A stretch of DNA of 64,000 bases from Clostridia bacterium (GCA_017429165.1 JAFRPL010000023.1:24705-88704), one strand, 5' to 3'. Positions 35,105-44,628 are shown, counted from the first letter of the stretch. A program made the numbers and translations. The notes: a model not told the origin generated them from the letters alone.

Positions 35105-35653
35105 ATGCCCGCGATAATTTATTCCGATACCGATATCACCGTAGTAAACAAGCTCCCCGGCGAAGACAGCGAACGGCTCGCCGAAAGACTCGGCGCGTTC
35201 CCCTGCCACCGGCTGGATAAAGCGGTGTCGGGTCTTTTGCTGCTTGCAAAAAACAAACGCGCTTCGGCTGTGCTTTGCGCCCCCGGCAGCATAAAAAAGA
35301 CCTATACCGCAATAGTCGAAAACGGGCCCGCGACCGATTCCGGCACGCTGAAAAACCTTTTGTGGCACGACGTAAAGCGCAACAAAAGTTTTGTTGTAAA
35401 ACGTATGCGCGCAGGGGTAAAGCGCGCCGCGCTGGAATACCGCGTGACCGCCCGCTTTGAAAATTCCGCGGCGGTGGAAATCAATCTGCTCACCGGCCGC
35501 ACCCACCAGATCCGCGTGCAGTTCGCATATATCGGCTGCCCCGTGCGCGGCGACAGGCGCTACGGCGCAAAGACCGGCGGCGGACTCGCCCTGCGCTGTT
35601 CAAAACTGGAATTCATCCACCCGCAGGGCGGCAGAGTGAGCTTTATTATCTGA
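35105..35653 (+). CDS. RluA-family pseudouridine synthase (short form)
   Basis: 182 residues, lacking the N-terminal S4 domain of RluD-type enzymes. Catalytic Asp lies in CHRLDKAVSGLLLLAK; KKTYTAIV, TGRTHQIRVQFAYIGCPVRGDRRYG and the short C-terminus complete the fold. The ribosome site is weak. The RNA target (rRNA or tRNA) cannot be predicted. A hairpin terminator follows. Confidence 0.88.
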   Translation: MPAIIYSDTDITVVNKLPGEDSERLAERLGAFPCHRLDKAVSGLLLLAKNKRASAVLCAPGSIKKTYTAIVENGPATDSGTLKNLLWHDVKRNKSFVVKRMRAGVKRAALEYRVTARFENSAAVEINLLTGRTHQIRVQFAYIGCPVRGDRRYGAKTGGGLALRCSKLEFIHPQGGRVSFII

Positions 35654-35674
35654 TTCTTTCCCTTTTGACAAAAT

Positions 35675-35706
35675 AAAAACGCACATCGGGCGATGTGCGT
35701 TTTTTT
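35675..35706. terminator. Terminator after the pseudouridine synthase
   Basis: Stem AACGCACATCG / CGATGTGCGTT followed by seven T on the plus strand and flanked by A on the left, so it may serve both convergent genes. Confidence 0.85.
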
Positions 35707-35732
35707 ATAATGCGCCGCAAGGCACTCATAAT

Positions 35733-36311
35733 TCAAAGAACTTCTTCCGGCTGTTTTTCTTTCTTGCCTTTTTTGGCGAAAAGCTCGGCGCCGTAGCGGC
35801 AGAGCAGGCCGGCGAAGATGTAACCGATCCCCATCCCCAAGTAAAGGCGGATGTTGTATTTCATCTCGTCCACGTCGGGCAGGACGGCGCGCATCACGCC
35901 GAAAATTATCGCGGCGACGAGCGCGGCGACGGCGGGAATGGCGATCGTGAGCACGCCCAGCCGTATGAGCTCTTTGGCGCCGTCAAAGGTGAACGGCGTG
36001 CCGGATGCGAGTTCGCGCTTAAAATACAGCTCTTCGAATTTTGCGAGCACGGCTCCGCCCGCGCAGAGCGCTATGCCCGCCGCCATGGCGGCGTAGCAGG
36101 TGTTCACCGAAACTCCGGCGTGCTTCTGCACCAGCCCCTGTATGGTGAGCCCGTCGAACTTTATTCCTTCCGGGATGAGCGCGAGCGAGATTATGCCCGC
36201 GACGCACAGCGCCGCGCCCACGATGCATATTATGAATGTGATCTTGCTCAATATCCTGCCGACCTTGCAGAGCGTCTGGATGGTTTTGAGCGTTTTTGAA
36301 TTGTTTTCCAT
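35733..36311 (-). CDS. Four-helix membrane protein, possibly DUF2975-like
   Basis: 192 residues from ATG 36311 (MENNSKTLKTIQTLCK). Four hydrophobic segments (~20-42, ~68-90, ~118-142, ~155-172) separated by short loops, ending YRYGAELF-type RYGAELFAKKGKKEKQPEEVL. The layout and the YGAEL close to the last helix resemble DUF2975, but the DNA-binding partner gene usual for that family is absent. The GGAGG ribosome site is twelve bases away, longer than normal. Function unknown. Confidence 0.6.
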   Translation of the reverse strand: MENNSKTLKTIQTLCKVGRILSKITFIICIVGAALCVAGIISLALIPEGIKFDGLTIQGLVQKHAGVSVNTCYAAMAAGIALCAGGAVLAKFEELYFKRELASGTPFTFDGAKELIRLGVLTIAIPAVAALVAAIIFGVMRAVLPDVDEMKYNIRLYLGMGIGYIFAGLLCRYGAELFAKKGKKEKQPEEVL

Positions 36312-36430
36312 ATTGTCAAAATGCCTCCATTTTTCACTGAAGTTTGTTAGATTATTATATTCCGCCCGCGCGGCGATGTCAAGCTCTTTCGCGCTCCGCG
36401 ACCAGCTGTTGTTGCACACGCAACTAGCAA

Positions 36431-37564
36431 TTAATCGGTGGCTGTAAGCGCATCAAACTTGGCTTTCATTGTCGGGTTTCCTTTTGTCAACTTTTTGACA
36501 CTGATCTCTTGTGCTTTGTCGTTGGCAAGGCGCAGTTGTTTGCCGGAGCCCAACAAATTATCCTTTACTTTTTGCAAATGCTCAATGGTTTTATCTATTT
36601 CGTTTATAGCGCTCTGAAACTTTTCATCTGCAAGACGGAAATTTTTACCAAATTTATCCTGAAAATCGTGCAACTCATTCTCAAAATTGGTGACATCAAT
36701 ATTCTGGCTTTTTACTAATGCAAGCTCTTCTCGCAACTTGGTCGACTTTATAGCCGCATTTCTCAGTACTGTAATCAAAGGGATTAAGAACTGCGGTCTA
36801 ATGACATACATTTTTTCATACCGATATGAGACATCCACAATGCCGTCATTATACAAATCGTTATCAATTTCCAGCAGTGACACTAAAACGGCATATTCGC
36901 AATTCTTTTCTTTGCGGTCTTTATCGAGTTCTTTAAAGAAATGCTCGTTTTTGTGCTTGGTCGCCGTTTCGTCCATCTCGTTTTTCATTTCAAACATTAT
37001 TGATAGCAATTCGATGCCGTCTTCACTGCTTTCGCGATAAATATAATCGCCTTTACTGCCCGTTTTCGCATCATTGTCCTTCTCAAAATAAACGTTTTGA
37101 AACGCGGTGGCGCGCCAACGATTAAACTGGTTTTCGCAATATTTTTCTAAACTTTCGCCAATCATTTTTGTTGATTGCCGTGCTTTAAACTCTTTATAAT
37201 ATGCAACCTCTTCCTCTTTGCCCTTGAGCTCTTCTTCATATTTGGCTTTTTGTGTTTCGCTTTTTTCGGCAAATTCTGTTTTTATCTGTAAAACTTTTTG
37301 CTCAAGCTGGGCTATTTTTTGATCTTTTTCCGATGCGAGGTGAGTCAGTTTTGTTTGCCATTCGGATATAGTTTTTGCCTTATCTGCCTCAGCTACAGCA
37401 GTTTGAGCTTCAGCCTCTGCTTTGAAGCGTTTTTGCTCTTGCTCGATACGCGCGTTGATTTCTTTCTCAAATTCATCGTTGCGAACTTGCTTCAGCAATT
37501 CAACATATGAATTTTCTTCGATGTTAAAAACTTCGCCACATCTGGGGCATTTAATTGATGTCAT
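36431..37564 (-). CDS. DUF2130-like coiled-coil protein with PD-(D/E)XK-like motif
   Basis: 377 residues from ATG 37564 (GGGA ribosome site). N-terminal zinc-ribbon half ([14 protein letters not shown]), long coiled coil (~25-130), then the DUF2130 domain: [27 protein letters not shown] with Asp173, IMFEMKNE with Glu192-x-Lys194, and a Lys/Glu-rich helix [14 protein letters not shown]. The Asp...Glu-x-Lys pattern is that of PD-(D/E)XK nucleases, which would make it a DNA-acting enzyme (inference). A second C-terminal coiled coil follows. Markedly AT-rich, unlike neighbours; pairs with the upstream unknown gene. Confidence 0.78.
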   Translation of the reverse strand: MTSIKCPRCGEVFNIEENSYVELLKQVRNDEFEKEINARIEQEQKRFKAEAEAQTAVAEADKAKTISEWQTKLTHLASEKDQKIAQLEQKVLQIKTEFAEKSETQKAKYEEELKGKEEEVAYYKEFKARQSTKMIGESLEKYCENQFNRWRATAFQNVYFEKDNDAKTGSKGDYIYRESSEDGIELLSIMFEMKNEMDETATKHKNEHFFKELDKDRKEKNCEYAVLVSLLEIDNDLYNDGIVDVSYRYEKMYVIRPQFLIPLITVLRNAAIKSTKLREELALVKSQNIDVTNFENELHDFQDKFGKNFRLADEKFQSAINEIDKTIEHLQKVKDNLLGSGKQLRLANDKAQEISVKKLTKGNPTMKAKFDALTATD

Positions 37565-37580
37565 GATTTTTTCCCTTTCT

Positions 37581-38366
37581 TTAGTCATCCTCGCTGTAAT
37601 TAAAGATCCTTTTCCAATAATCGTGATGATACTTTTGTGAAATACTGGTTAGAAAATCAGTGAACTGACGTAATTCGGGATTGACAGCGCTATAGTTGAT
37701 GTTTTTCCATATATAAAGGTCAGGAAATTCGTCCTTATGATGGGTAATATATTGAATCATATAATTCCATTTCTTGATTGCAGAACTGCATTTTCGAAAT
37801 TCAGCATCCTCATTTAACACGTCGCCTAGAAGATTTGATTGTTCGTTCATTGCTAAAAGGCTTTTCCGATTATCTTCTTTGATTTCATTGTTGATTATCT
37901 CGTATTCTTGCTGTGACTGCAAAGCTTGTTTATAATATTGCTCTTCGTCTTTTTCAAAATAAGCACCCCTTGCCGCGTTATAAATCCTGAGATTGGCCAC
38001 ATCAGAAACGTGACAATTGACATTGCCGCATGTATATGAAACAGATTCGATTTTTCCGTCACATTCGGCTAATTCTTTTTTGCGTTGACGGTAAATAGTT
38101 CTAAGCATTTTATGATACCGCGAATCTTCGTCTTCCAGAAGCTCATCAAACCAATACTGATAATGTTCTTCGTTAAAAGTCACTCTTTCAATGTGTCTAA
38201 ATACAGGTAACTCTGGATATTTCTGAATGTATTTAATAAAATTCGCGACATCAACCAAACAATCATAGTTTGATATTCTTATACAATCAACGACAAACGA
38301 ATTCACTATGGCGTTCTCAATTTCATTAAACTGACTTAAAAAAACGTCGCTATTTTCTTCATCCAT
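37581..38366 (-). CDS. Unknown acidic helical protein in AT-rich cassette
   Basis: 261 residues from ATG 38366 (GGAG ten bases upstream; an alternative TTG lies at 38372). Strongly helical, rich in Asp, Glu, Asn and Tyr, no membrane segment. A CGNVNCH motif near residue 115 could bind zinc. The C-terminus [16 protein letters not shown] is aromatic and charged. I do not recognise the family. Sixteen bases before the DUF2130-like gene, sharing its low GC and a promoter, so the two are likely one acquired unit. Confidence 0.65.
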   Translation of the reverse strand: MDEENSDVFLSQFNEIENAIVNSFVVDCIRISNYDCLVDVANFIKYIQKYPELPVFRHIERVTFNEEHYQYWFDELLEDEDSRYHKMLRTIYRQRKKELAECDGKIESVSYTCGNVNCHVSDVANLRIYNAARGAYFEKDEEQYYKQALQSQQEYEIINNEIKEDNRKSLLAMNEQSNLLGDVLNEDAEFRKCSSAIKKWNYMIQYITHHKDEFPDLYIWKNINYSAVNPELRQFTDFLTSISQKYHHDYWKRIFNYSEDD

Positions 38367-38397
38367 GTCCAAACATCTCCTTGCTTTAATTTGTTAT

Positions 38398-38426
38398 ATT
38401 TTATCATTCGTCAAAATGCTTGTCAA
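38398..38426 (-). promoter_or_regulatory. Promoter of the AT-rich two-gene cassette
   Basis: Minus strand: TTGACA (38421-38426), 17-base spacer, TAAAAT (38398-38403), about 30 bases before the start codon; the cassette therefore carries its own strong promoter. Confidence 0.75.
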
Positions 38427-38467
38427 GAGCGATGGCAAATTATAGTTGCCACTTCCCTCACAAGGAA

Positions 38468-38537
38468 TATTTTCCCTGCGCAAACGCCCGCGCCAAACCC
38501 GCGGCTACGCCGCCCGCCCGTTTGCGCAGGGAAAATA
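38468..38537. repeat. Long palindrome (19-base perfect inverted repeat)
   Basis: Arms 38468-38486 and 38519-38537 are perfectly complementary (core CCCTGCGCAAACG), enclosing a GC-rich 32-base loop. It lies between the AT-rich cassette and tpiA. The GCGCAAAC core resembles the 25-base repeats at 24 kb. It may be a REP-like element, a recombination boundary or a terminator; no protein-coding content. Confidence 0.8.
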
Positions 38538-38589
38538 AAAATGGCGTTCATCGCAAAAAAGGCGCACATTGCGTTTTATACGCTTTTTG

Positions 38590-38633
38590 TTAAAAAGTAA
38601 AACGCGCCGCTTTTTTTATAAAAGGACGCGTTT
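38590..38633 (-). terminator. Probable terminator after tpiA
   Basis: Minus strand: AAACGCG and CGCGTTT arms (38627-38633, 38600-38606) around a T/A-rich loop, followed by TACTTTTT. Modest stem, so assigned with caution. Confidence 0.5.
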
Positions 38634-38656
38634 CACTTACTATATGCGCTCTGCGG

Positions 38657-39433
38657 TTATTTGTTTGCAGCGGCGATTATGGCTGCGAAATCGGGCGCTT
38701 TGAGCGACGCGCCGCCTATGAGTCCGCCGTCCACGTTGACTTTGGAAAGCAGCTCTTCGGCGTTCTTGGCGTTCATGCTGCCGCCGTACTGGATAGTGGT
38801 GGCTTCGGCGAGCTTTTTGGTGTAGAGCTTGCCCAGCACTTCGCGTATGAGTCCGCAGACTTCGTCGGCCTGGTCGCTGGTGGCGGTCTTGCCGGTGCCT
38901 ATCGCCCACACGGGTTCGTAAGCGATTATGACGTTTGCCATCTGTTCTTTGGTCACGCCCAGAAGGTCGATCTTGACCTGACGGGAGACTACTTCGGCGG
39001 TGACGCCTTCCTCGCGCTCGGCGAGCAGTTCGCCCACGCAGAGTATGACCTTGAGCCCGGCGGCGAGCGCCGCTTTTACGCGGGCGTTCACGGTCTGGTC
39101 GGTCTCGCCGAAATACTGGCGGCGTTCGGAATGGCCTATGATGACGTATTCAACGCCTATCTCTTTGAGCATCGCCGCGGAGATCTCGCCGGTGAAAGCG
39201 CCGCTTTCCGCCCAGTGGACGTTTTCGGCGCCGACCTTTACGGGCGAGCCCTTGGCTTCCTTGATCACGGTCGCCAGATCGACGTAAGGCACGCAGGCGA
39301 CTATTTCGCATTTGGAAACGTCCTTGCCTTCGAGCTCGGCCTTTATGGCTTTGACAAGCGCTTTGGCTTCCTTGGGGGTCTTGTTCATCTTCCAGTTGCC
39401 GGCGATGACGGTGGTCCTGACTGATCTTTTCAT
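38657..39433 (-). CDS. tpiA: Triose-phosphate isomerase
   Basis: 258-residue glycolytic TIM barrel. GNWKMNKTP (Lys), VIIGHSERRQYFGE (catalytic His), AYEPVWAIGTGKTAT (catalytic Glu and loop 6), and YGGSMNAKN / GLIGGASL phosphate loops are all intact. ATG follows GGAGG. Twenty bases after pgk; last gene of the secG-pgk-tpiA run. Confidence 0.97.
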   Translation of the reverse strand: MKRSVRTTVIAGNWKMNKTPKEAKALVKAIKAELEGKDVSKCEIVACVPYVDLATVIKEAKGSPVKVGAENVHWAESGAFTGEISAAMLKEIGVEYVIIGHSERRQYFGETDQTVNARVKAALAAGLKVILCVGELLAEREEGVTAEVVSRQVKIDLLGVTKEQMANVIIAYEPVWAIGTGKTATSDQADEVCGLIREVLGKLYTKKLAEATTIQYGGSMNAKNAEELLSKVNVDGGLIGGASLKAPDFAAIIAAANK

Positions 39434-39453
39434 TTTATCTTACCTCCGCAGGC

Positions 39454-40650
39454 TTATTTGTCGTTGAGGCAGGTAATGCCGGGGAGCTGTTTGCCTTCGA
39501 GGAATTCGAGCGACGCGCCGCCGCCGGTGGAAATGTGGGTTATTTTGGAAGCAAAGCCGAGCTGCTGGACAGCTGCCGCGGAATCGCCGCCGCCCACTAT
39601 GGTAACGGCGTCGGAATCGGCGAGCGCCTGAGCCACCGCGATGGTGCCTTTGGCGAGCGTGGGATTTTCGAACACGCCCATGGGCCCGTTCCAGACCACG
39701 GTCTTTGCGCCTTTGACGGCGTTTGCGAACAGTTCGCGCGTCTTTTCGCCTATATCGAGACCCATTTTATCGTCGGGGATGCAGCAGCTGCACACGGTCT
39801 CGACTTCCACGGGTCCGTCGATGGGTTCGGGGAACACGGGAGAAACGACGGTGTCCACGGGCAGCAGGAGCTTGACGCCTTTTTCTTCGGCCTTTTTGAG
39901 CATGTCGGCGCAGTATTCGATCTTGCTTTCGTCGAGCAGCGAGGTGCCGGTCTTCTTGCCCTGAGCGGCGAGGAAGGTGTACGCCATGCCGCCGCCGATG
40001 ATGAGTATATCGACTTTGGAAAGCAGGTTTTCTATGACCGAAAGCTTATCCGCGACTTTTGCGCCGCCCAGGATGGCGACGAAAGGTCTGTCGGGGTCGT
40101 CGAGGGCTTTGCCCATGACGTCGATCTCTTTCTGAATAAGGAAACCGCAGACGGCGGGCAGATAATCGGCGACGCCGGCGGTAGAGGCGTGAGCGCGGTG
40201 AGCGGTGCCGAACGCGTCGTTGACGTAGATTTCGGCGAGAGAAGCGAGCGCTTTGGAAAATTCGGGGTCGTTGGCTTCTTCTTCGGCGTGGAAACGCACG
40301 TTTTCGAGCAGCATCACGTCGCCGTCTTTGAGAGAAGCGGCCTTGGCGTGAGCGTCTTCGCCGATGACGTCGGAAGCGAGTTCGACTTTTTTGCCCAGAT
40401 ATTCGCCGAGCTTTTCGGCGACGGGAGCGAGAGTGTACTTGAGGTTGAACGTCCCCTTGGGTCTGCCGAGATGCGAGCAGAGGATGACGCGCGCGTTGTG
40501 GTCCACAAGGTACCTGATGGTGGGCAGAGCGCCTACGATACGGTTGTCGTCGGTGATGACGCCGTCTTTGACGGGGACGTTGAAGTCGCACCTGACAAGC
40601 ACTTTTTTGCCTGCCACGTCGATGTCGGTAATGGATTTTTTGTTGAGCAT
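39454..40650 (-). CDS. pgk: Phosphoglycerate kinase
   Basis: 398 residues. [14 protein letters not shown] (N-terminal substrate site), [42 protein letters not shown] and [13 protein letters not shown] (nucleotide loop) are present and normal. ATG follows AAAGG. Paired with tpiA as in many Firmicutes, but the expected gapDH gene is replaced upstream by a solute-binding protein gene. Confidence 0.97.
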   Translation of the reverse strand: MLNKKSITDIDVAGKKVLVRCDFNVPVKDGVITDDNRIVGALPTIRYLVDHNARVILCSHLGRPKGTFNLKYTLAPVAEKLGEYLGKKVELASDVIGEDAHAKAASLKDGDVMLLENVRFHAEEEANDPEFSKALASLAEIYVNDAFGTAHRAHASTAGVADYLPAVCGFLIQKEIDVMGKALDDPDRPFVAILGGAKVADKLSVIENLLSKVDILIIGGGMAYTFLAAQGKKTGTSLLDESKIEYCADMLKKAEEKGVKLLLPVDTVVSPVFPEPIDGPVEVETVCSCCIPDDKMGLDIGEKTRELFANAVKGAKTVVWNGPMGVFENPTLAKGTIAVAQALADSDAVTIVGGGDSAAAVQQLGFASKITHISTGGGASLEFLEGKQLPGITCLNDK

Positions 40651-40695
40651 GGTTGGTCACCTTTCTTGGAAAAAATATATTTGTTTTGTCTTATT

Positions 40696-42150
40696 TTATC
40701 TGAAATCCAGCGCGTTGAGCTCGCGCAGCGCTATGATGTTGGCGTTGACGAGTTCTTCGAACGACTTGCCGGCGTTGATCGCGTCGAGCACCGTCCCGCG
40801 GCCGAGCCCCGAAAACCTGCCTTCGCCTTCGTAATACAAAAGCGAAATATCGGTCACCGGCGATTCGAACACGCGCCGCATCACGAGCGCGCTGGCGTTA
40901 TCGAGCAGCGTAAATGTCATGAGATTTTTCAAAAGCGCGTCCTGCGGGCCGGCGTACGACGACGCTATGAGCAGAGTCATTATCTTGCCCGTGCGCGAAG
41001 GGTCTTTCTGGCATTCCGGCACCGATAAACCGCAGGCGGCGTCCGATATGCACGAATGATATCCGTCCTGCCCGCCGTACAGCATAGGGAACGGCGCGAG
41101 CCCCCAGTCGAGCGAAGCGCCCTCCAGCGCGGTGATGAAGCCGAGCCGGCACACCGCGAACGCGGCTCTGCCTTCGCGGAACGCCTTTGCGGCGGTGTCG
41201 GGGTCGGAATTCATAACGCACTTGCTGCCGAACAGCCGCGCCGTGTTGGCGGCGATGACGTCGGCGGTCGCGAGGTCGGAGTTATATTCGATTTCTTTGT
41301 GGAACGTGTCGCCAAACAGGGCGTAACCCGAAGACACGAAGCTTTCGTGCAGCAGCTCGGAACGGTCGAAAAGCGAAACGATGCCGAACGTGTCGCGCGC
41401 GATATCGGGCGAGCGCTTGTTCATCACCTCGGAAGCGGCTTCTTCGGCGAGCGCAAGCATGGCGGCGGAGTCCCATTTGCCTTCTTTCACCAGCGAATAG
41501 ACCGTGCCGTTTTCCTCGTTGACCAGCTTGCGGTTGTACGCCACGCACATAAGGTCGGCGTAATAGAGCGACGAGGGCTCGTAAAGGACGTAAAGTTCGT
41601 TCTTTATGGTGCTCTTGCGCACCATTTCTTTATCCAGATACGCCATATCCGTTTGCAGATACGGCACCGAATACAGGTTCATCAGAAGCTCCGACGCCGC
41701 GGCGGCGGAAATATTGTTGCGCGAAAACGATACCGCGTCCGCAAACTGCCTGCCGGCGGAAACGGAAGTGTTCAGTTTGGAAAGGAAATCGCTTTCCTTG
41801 CAGTAAACTTCGGCTATTTTTATGTTATAACGTTCCTCGAGCAGGTCGTTGCGCTCTTTTATGACGGGATTGAGCATGCCCGCCGCCTCCTCCTCGGGCA
41901 CGAAGCGGTTGAGTGTGGACGTGAACACGGTGAATTTGTAACCGCCGAAGTCTTCGGCCGGGAAATTGCTCATGATCTCCTCGCCGGTCAGGTCGGCGAA
42001 CGGCACGCGCGTGGCTTCGTCGGGCTGCTGCGACTTCGGCACGGTCTCGGGATCCGGGACCTTGCCGGTGTATACGCCGGAAGAGCACGCGGCGAGCAGC
42101 GCGCAGAGCAGCGCGCAGAACAGTGAAACGGTTCTTTTGAAAAGGTTCAT
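40696..42150 (-). CDS. Extracellular solute-binding lipoprotein (family 1-like)
   Basis: 484 residues starting at ATG 42150 (GGAG seven bases upstream). Lipobox CALLAAC, Cys ~22; then a periplasmic-binding-protein-like two-lobe fold with DFGGYKFTVFTSTLNRFVPEE, LMCVAYNRKLVNE and WGLAPFPMLYGGQDGYHS, typical of carbohydrate ABC transporter receptors. No permease or ATPase genes are adjacent, and the gene is inserted between the RNase-like gene and pgk, so its transporter must lie elsewhere or it acts alone as a sensor. Confidence 0.82.
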   Translation of the reverse strand: MNLFKRTVSLFCALLCALLAACSSGVYTGKVPDPETVPKSQQPDEATRVPFADLTGEEIMSNFPAEDFGGYKFTVFTSTLNRFVPEEEAAGMLNPVIKERNDLLEERYNIKIAEVYCKESDFLSKLNTSVSAGRQFADAVSFSRNNISAAAASELLMNLYSVPYLQTDMAYLDKEMVRKSTIKNELYVLYEPSSLYYADLMCVAYNRKLVNEENGTVYSLVKEGKWDSAAMLALAEEAASEVMNKRSPDIARDTFGIVSLFDRSELLHESFVSSGYALFGDTFHKEIEYNSDLATADVIAANTARLFGSKCVMNSDPDTAAKAFREGRAAFAVCRLGFITALEGASLDWGLAPFPMLYGGQDGYHSCISDAACGLSVPECQKDPSRTGKIMTLLIASSYAGPQDALLKNLMTFTLLDNASALVMRRVFESPVTDISLLYYEGEGRFSGLGRGTVLDAINAGKSFEELVNANIIALRELNALDFR

Positions 42151-42176
42151 GCCAGGTCTCCAAATTTGCGGACGCT

Positions 42177-44012
42177 TCATTCGAGCGTAAAGCGGCCGAG
42201 TCGGTAATCTATGTTTTTGACTTTGACTTTGAGCTTGTCGCCGGGGCGCACGGTCTTACCTTCCGCCGCGGGCATAAAGGCGCACACGCCGTTTTCAAGA
42301 AGCAGCGCGGCTCCGCCGGCGCAGACGTTCAGCGCCGTGGCTTTGAGCTCGGTATCGCGGTTTTTTGCGGCGCAGGCGCATTCGAACAGCCCCGTAAGCC
42401 GGCGCTTGAGCGCGTACGCCGACATCTCGGCGGTTATCGCGCGCTCGTAGCGGCGGACGTCGAACGGCTCTTCGCGTATATACGCCTTTACCGCGCGCTG
42501 GTTCACAAGGTCGGAATACCGTTTTGCCGGGGCGTAAAAGCGTATGTATTTCTGCGTGTTCAGCATATAATGCGGCGCGGGTGACGGTGAAAGAAAGGCG
42601 TCGTCGGTCTCGTCGGTCAGATACGCAAAGCAGTAATGCTCGGCGGCTGTCCCGCGGGCTTTCGCCGCCTCGCGGGCGGTGTAGCCGGGAGTGAAATAAT
42701 CTTCCGGATCGAGCAGATATCTGTCGTTAGGGGCGCCGGTGGCGGCGTTGTAAACGCGCTCGCCGAGCGAGGAATACACACATCCCGCCCCGGAATACTG
42801 CAGTTTTTCGGCGCACGCCTCGCCCACGGCGGCGAGCAGCTCCGCCGCCATAAGCGCGGAATCGCTGCGCGGCACCAGGCTGACGCCCGAAACGCGTTTT
42901 TCGGAATCGAACGCAAAGACGCGGTCGCAAAGATCAAAATCCACTCCGCCTCCGGAAAGCCGTTTGGCGCGGAGCACGGCGGCGAGTTCGTAAAGCTGTT
43001 CGACGCTTGGCACCACCGCAGAATACTTGCGCCGGAGCGGCAGCAGCGCCGATGAATCCGCGCCCGAAATGAGCGCGTCGACGTCGCTCGCCGAAGCGGT
43101 CAGCACCGGATCTATGACCGATTCGCAGAGATCGGTGTCGAGCACGTTGCCGTGGATATCGAATGTCACGAAAGCCGAAACGGCGAGCGCCGGGCGTTCC
43201 GACCCCAGGTCGCAGACCGAACGGCGGAACTGTGCGGGGAACAGCGGCGAGCCGTCGCGGCCCGAAAACAGCGCTTTTCCGCGCATTGCCGCCTCGGTAT
43301 CGAGCGGCGTGCCGGGCGCCAGATATTCGGCGACGTCGGCGACGTGGAGCCCCAGCACCCATTCGTTTTCGGAAAAAGACACCGAAAAAGCGTAGCTGCC
43401 GCGGCTGGTCTCGGTCTCGGAAAAAGTGAATACCGTCTTGCCGCGCAGATCGCGGCGTCTGCTCAGATAATTGACCGCCTCGTAAGGTCTCGCGGCGGAA
43501 GCCTGTTTTTCGGCGGCCGCGGAAAACGGCGCGAAATACGGCGTGCCGTGCAGCGCGGCGTTCAGGTTTGCGCGGAACGTGTCGGCGCGGCCGAAATTGG
43601 CCACCGGACGGGCGCGCATGGCTGAAAAGGTGCGGTATTTGAGTATTTCGGCTTTTATCTTGTCGCCGGGCGAGCATTCGGGCGAGCCGTCGCTCCCTTT
43701 GATCTTGACGCGGTACGGGATATAGCTGTCCGGCATCAGATAAGCGGTCCTGTCGGCGACGACGTATTCGCCGGTGACGACGTCGCAGGCGCGCTCGATC
43801 ACATCGCACACCCTGCATTTTTGCTTATAAGCCGAACCCGGAGCGAATATACGGGCGATCTCGCCCTGCGTGAACACTTCGACCACGTCGCCTTCGAACG
43901 CCACGACGGGGCCGGAAAGCACGGGAATGTCGTATTCCCTGCCCGATTCGGTCACCGTAACGTAATCGTCCGCCGATGCGGCGCGGTGGAAGATGCCGCG
44001 GTATTTGAACAT
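42177..44012 (-). CDS. RNase II/R-like protein lacking catalytic aspartates
   Basis: 611 residues: beta-barrel-rich N-terminus (~1-130), RNB domain (~190-540), short S1-like C-terminus. Family landmarks survive: LHVADVAEYLAPGTPLDTEA, LFPAQFRRSVCDLGSERPALAVSA, YIRFYAPAKRYSDLVNQRAV. However the active-site loop, which reads T-I/V-D...D-x-D-D-A in RNase II/R, is here TFSETETSRGSYAF (residues 196-209) with all four metal-binding Asp replaced (Ser, Arg, Ser, Tyr). It occupies the standard rnr position after secG, so it is a degenerate RNase R relative or an RNA-binding pseudoenzyme. Confidence 0.8.
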   Translation of the reverse strand: MFKYRGIFHRAASADDYVTVTESGREYDIPVLSGPVVAFEGDVVEVFTQGEIARIFAPGSAYKQKCRVCDVIERACDVVTGEYVVADRTAYLMPDSYIPYRVKIKGSDGSPECSPGDKIKAEILKYRTFSAMRARPVANFGRADTFRANLNAALHGTPYFAPFSAAAEKQASAARPYEAVNYLSRRRDLRGKTVFTFSETETSRGSYAFSVSFSENEWVLGLHVADVAEYLAPGTPLDTEAAMRGKALFSGRDGSPLFPAQFRRSVCDLGSERPALAVSAFVTFDIHGNVLDTDLCESVIDPVLTASASDVDALISGADSSALLPLRRKYSAVVPSVEQLYELAAVLRAKRLSGGGVDFDLCDRVFAFDSEKRVSGVSLVPRSDSALMAAELLAAVGEACAEKLQYSGAGCVYSSLGERVYNAATGAPNDRYLLDPEDYFTPGYTAREAAKARGTAAEHYCFAYLTDETDDAFLSPSPAPHYMLNTQKYIRFYAPAKRYSDLVNQRAVKAYIREEPFDVRRYERAITAEMSAYALKRRLTGLFECACAAKNRDTELKATALNVCAGGAALLLENGVCAFMPAAEGKTVRPGDKLKVKVKNIDYRLGRFTLE

Positions 44013-44127
44013 TGGTCTACCCCCGTTTTTTGGATTATTCAGGGCCAGGTGAAGCGCCGGGCGCCAAAAAGGACCGCCGTCGCTGAAAAAGTTTACCGTT
44101 TGGTAAAAAACATATAAAAATCAAAAT

Positions 44128-44171
44128 ACGGAGCAAGACCGCGCTCGGTACGGGGAACGCGGCTGCTCCGT
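44128..44171 (-). terminator. Stem-loop between secG and the RNase II/R-like gene
   Basis: ACGGAGCA (44128-44135) pairs with TGCTCCGT (44164-44171), with an inner CCGCG/CGCGG stem. On the minus strand the stem is followed by ATTTTGATTTTTATATG, a T-rich tail, so it may be an attenuator or terminator inside the operon. A smaller hairpin (TTTACC-GTTT-GGTAAA) lies just downstream near 44090-44106. Confidence 0.6.
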
Positions 44172-44229
44172 TTTATTGTTGAGAGTATTGCTTAAAACGC
44201 GCTCCCTTTTTGCCCAAAAGACCGTCAGA

Positions 44230-44628
44230 TCATTCGGAAACAGGCTCGGCGGACTGCTCGGCCGAGAGCTCTTCCGATTCTTCATCTGCGGATTCGACGG
44301 TGTCGGAAACGTTTACTTCGCTCGAATCGGCGGTCTGGGACGCTTCGGGTTCGGAAGACTCGGTTTTGCCGCTGTTGCTGTTGGACGGATGGAGTATATA
44401 GAGCAAAAGGACGAGGACAGCAAAGACTATCGCGAGCACTATGGTGACGGTGTTGAGCAGTTTCTGCTTGGTCATGCCCTTGTTTTTGCCGTAATAGGAT
44501 TCGGCAGAACTGCCGGCGAGCGAAGCGCTGAGCCCGCGCTGGCGGGTCTTTTGCATGGTGATGCAAACGATAAGCGCCACGGCTATGGCCAGAAGTATTG
44601 CGCCTACGATGTATTCGATGGTGGTCAT
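44230..44628 (-). CDS. secG: SecG, preprotein translocase subunit with acidic tail
   Basis: 132 residues, longer than the usual ~75. Two membrane helices (~6-24 and ~54-74) joined by the conserved cytosolic loop RQRGLSASLAGSSAESYYGKNKGMTK, then a ~55-residue Ser/Glu-rich tail (SSEPEASQTADSSEVN...) that would face outside. Start ATG 44628 has AAAGGAG. The long acidic tail is unusual for SecG and could be disordered. Confidence 0.9.
   Translation of the reverse strand: MTTIEYIVGAILLAIAVALIVCITMQKTRQRGLSASLAGSSAESYYGKNKGMTKQKLLNTVTIVLAIVFAVLVLLLYILHPSNSNSGKTESSEPEASQTADSSEVNVSDTVESADEESEELSAEQSAEPVSE

Noticed and set aside
44045..44128. Signal-recognition-particle or 6S-like RNA after secG
   Set aside because: The stretch lacks the SRP domain IV consensus (GGAAGG/GCA loop) and a long 6S-type hairpin.
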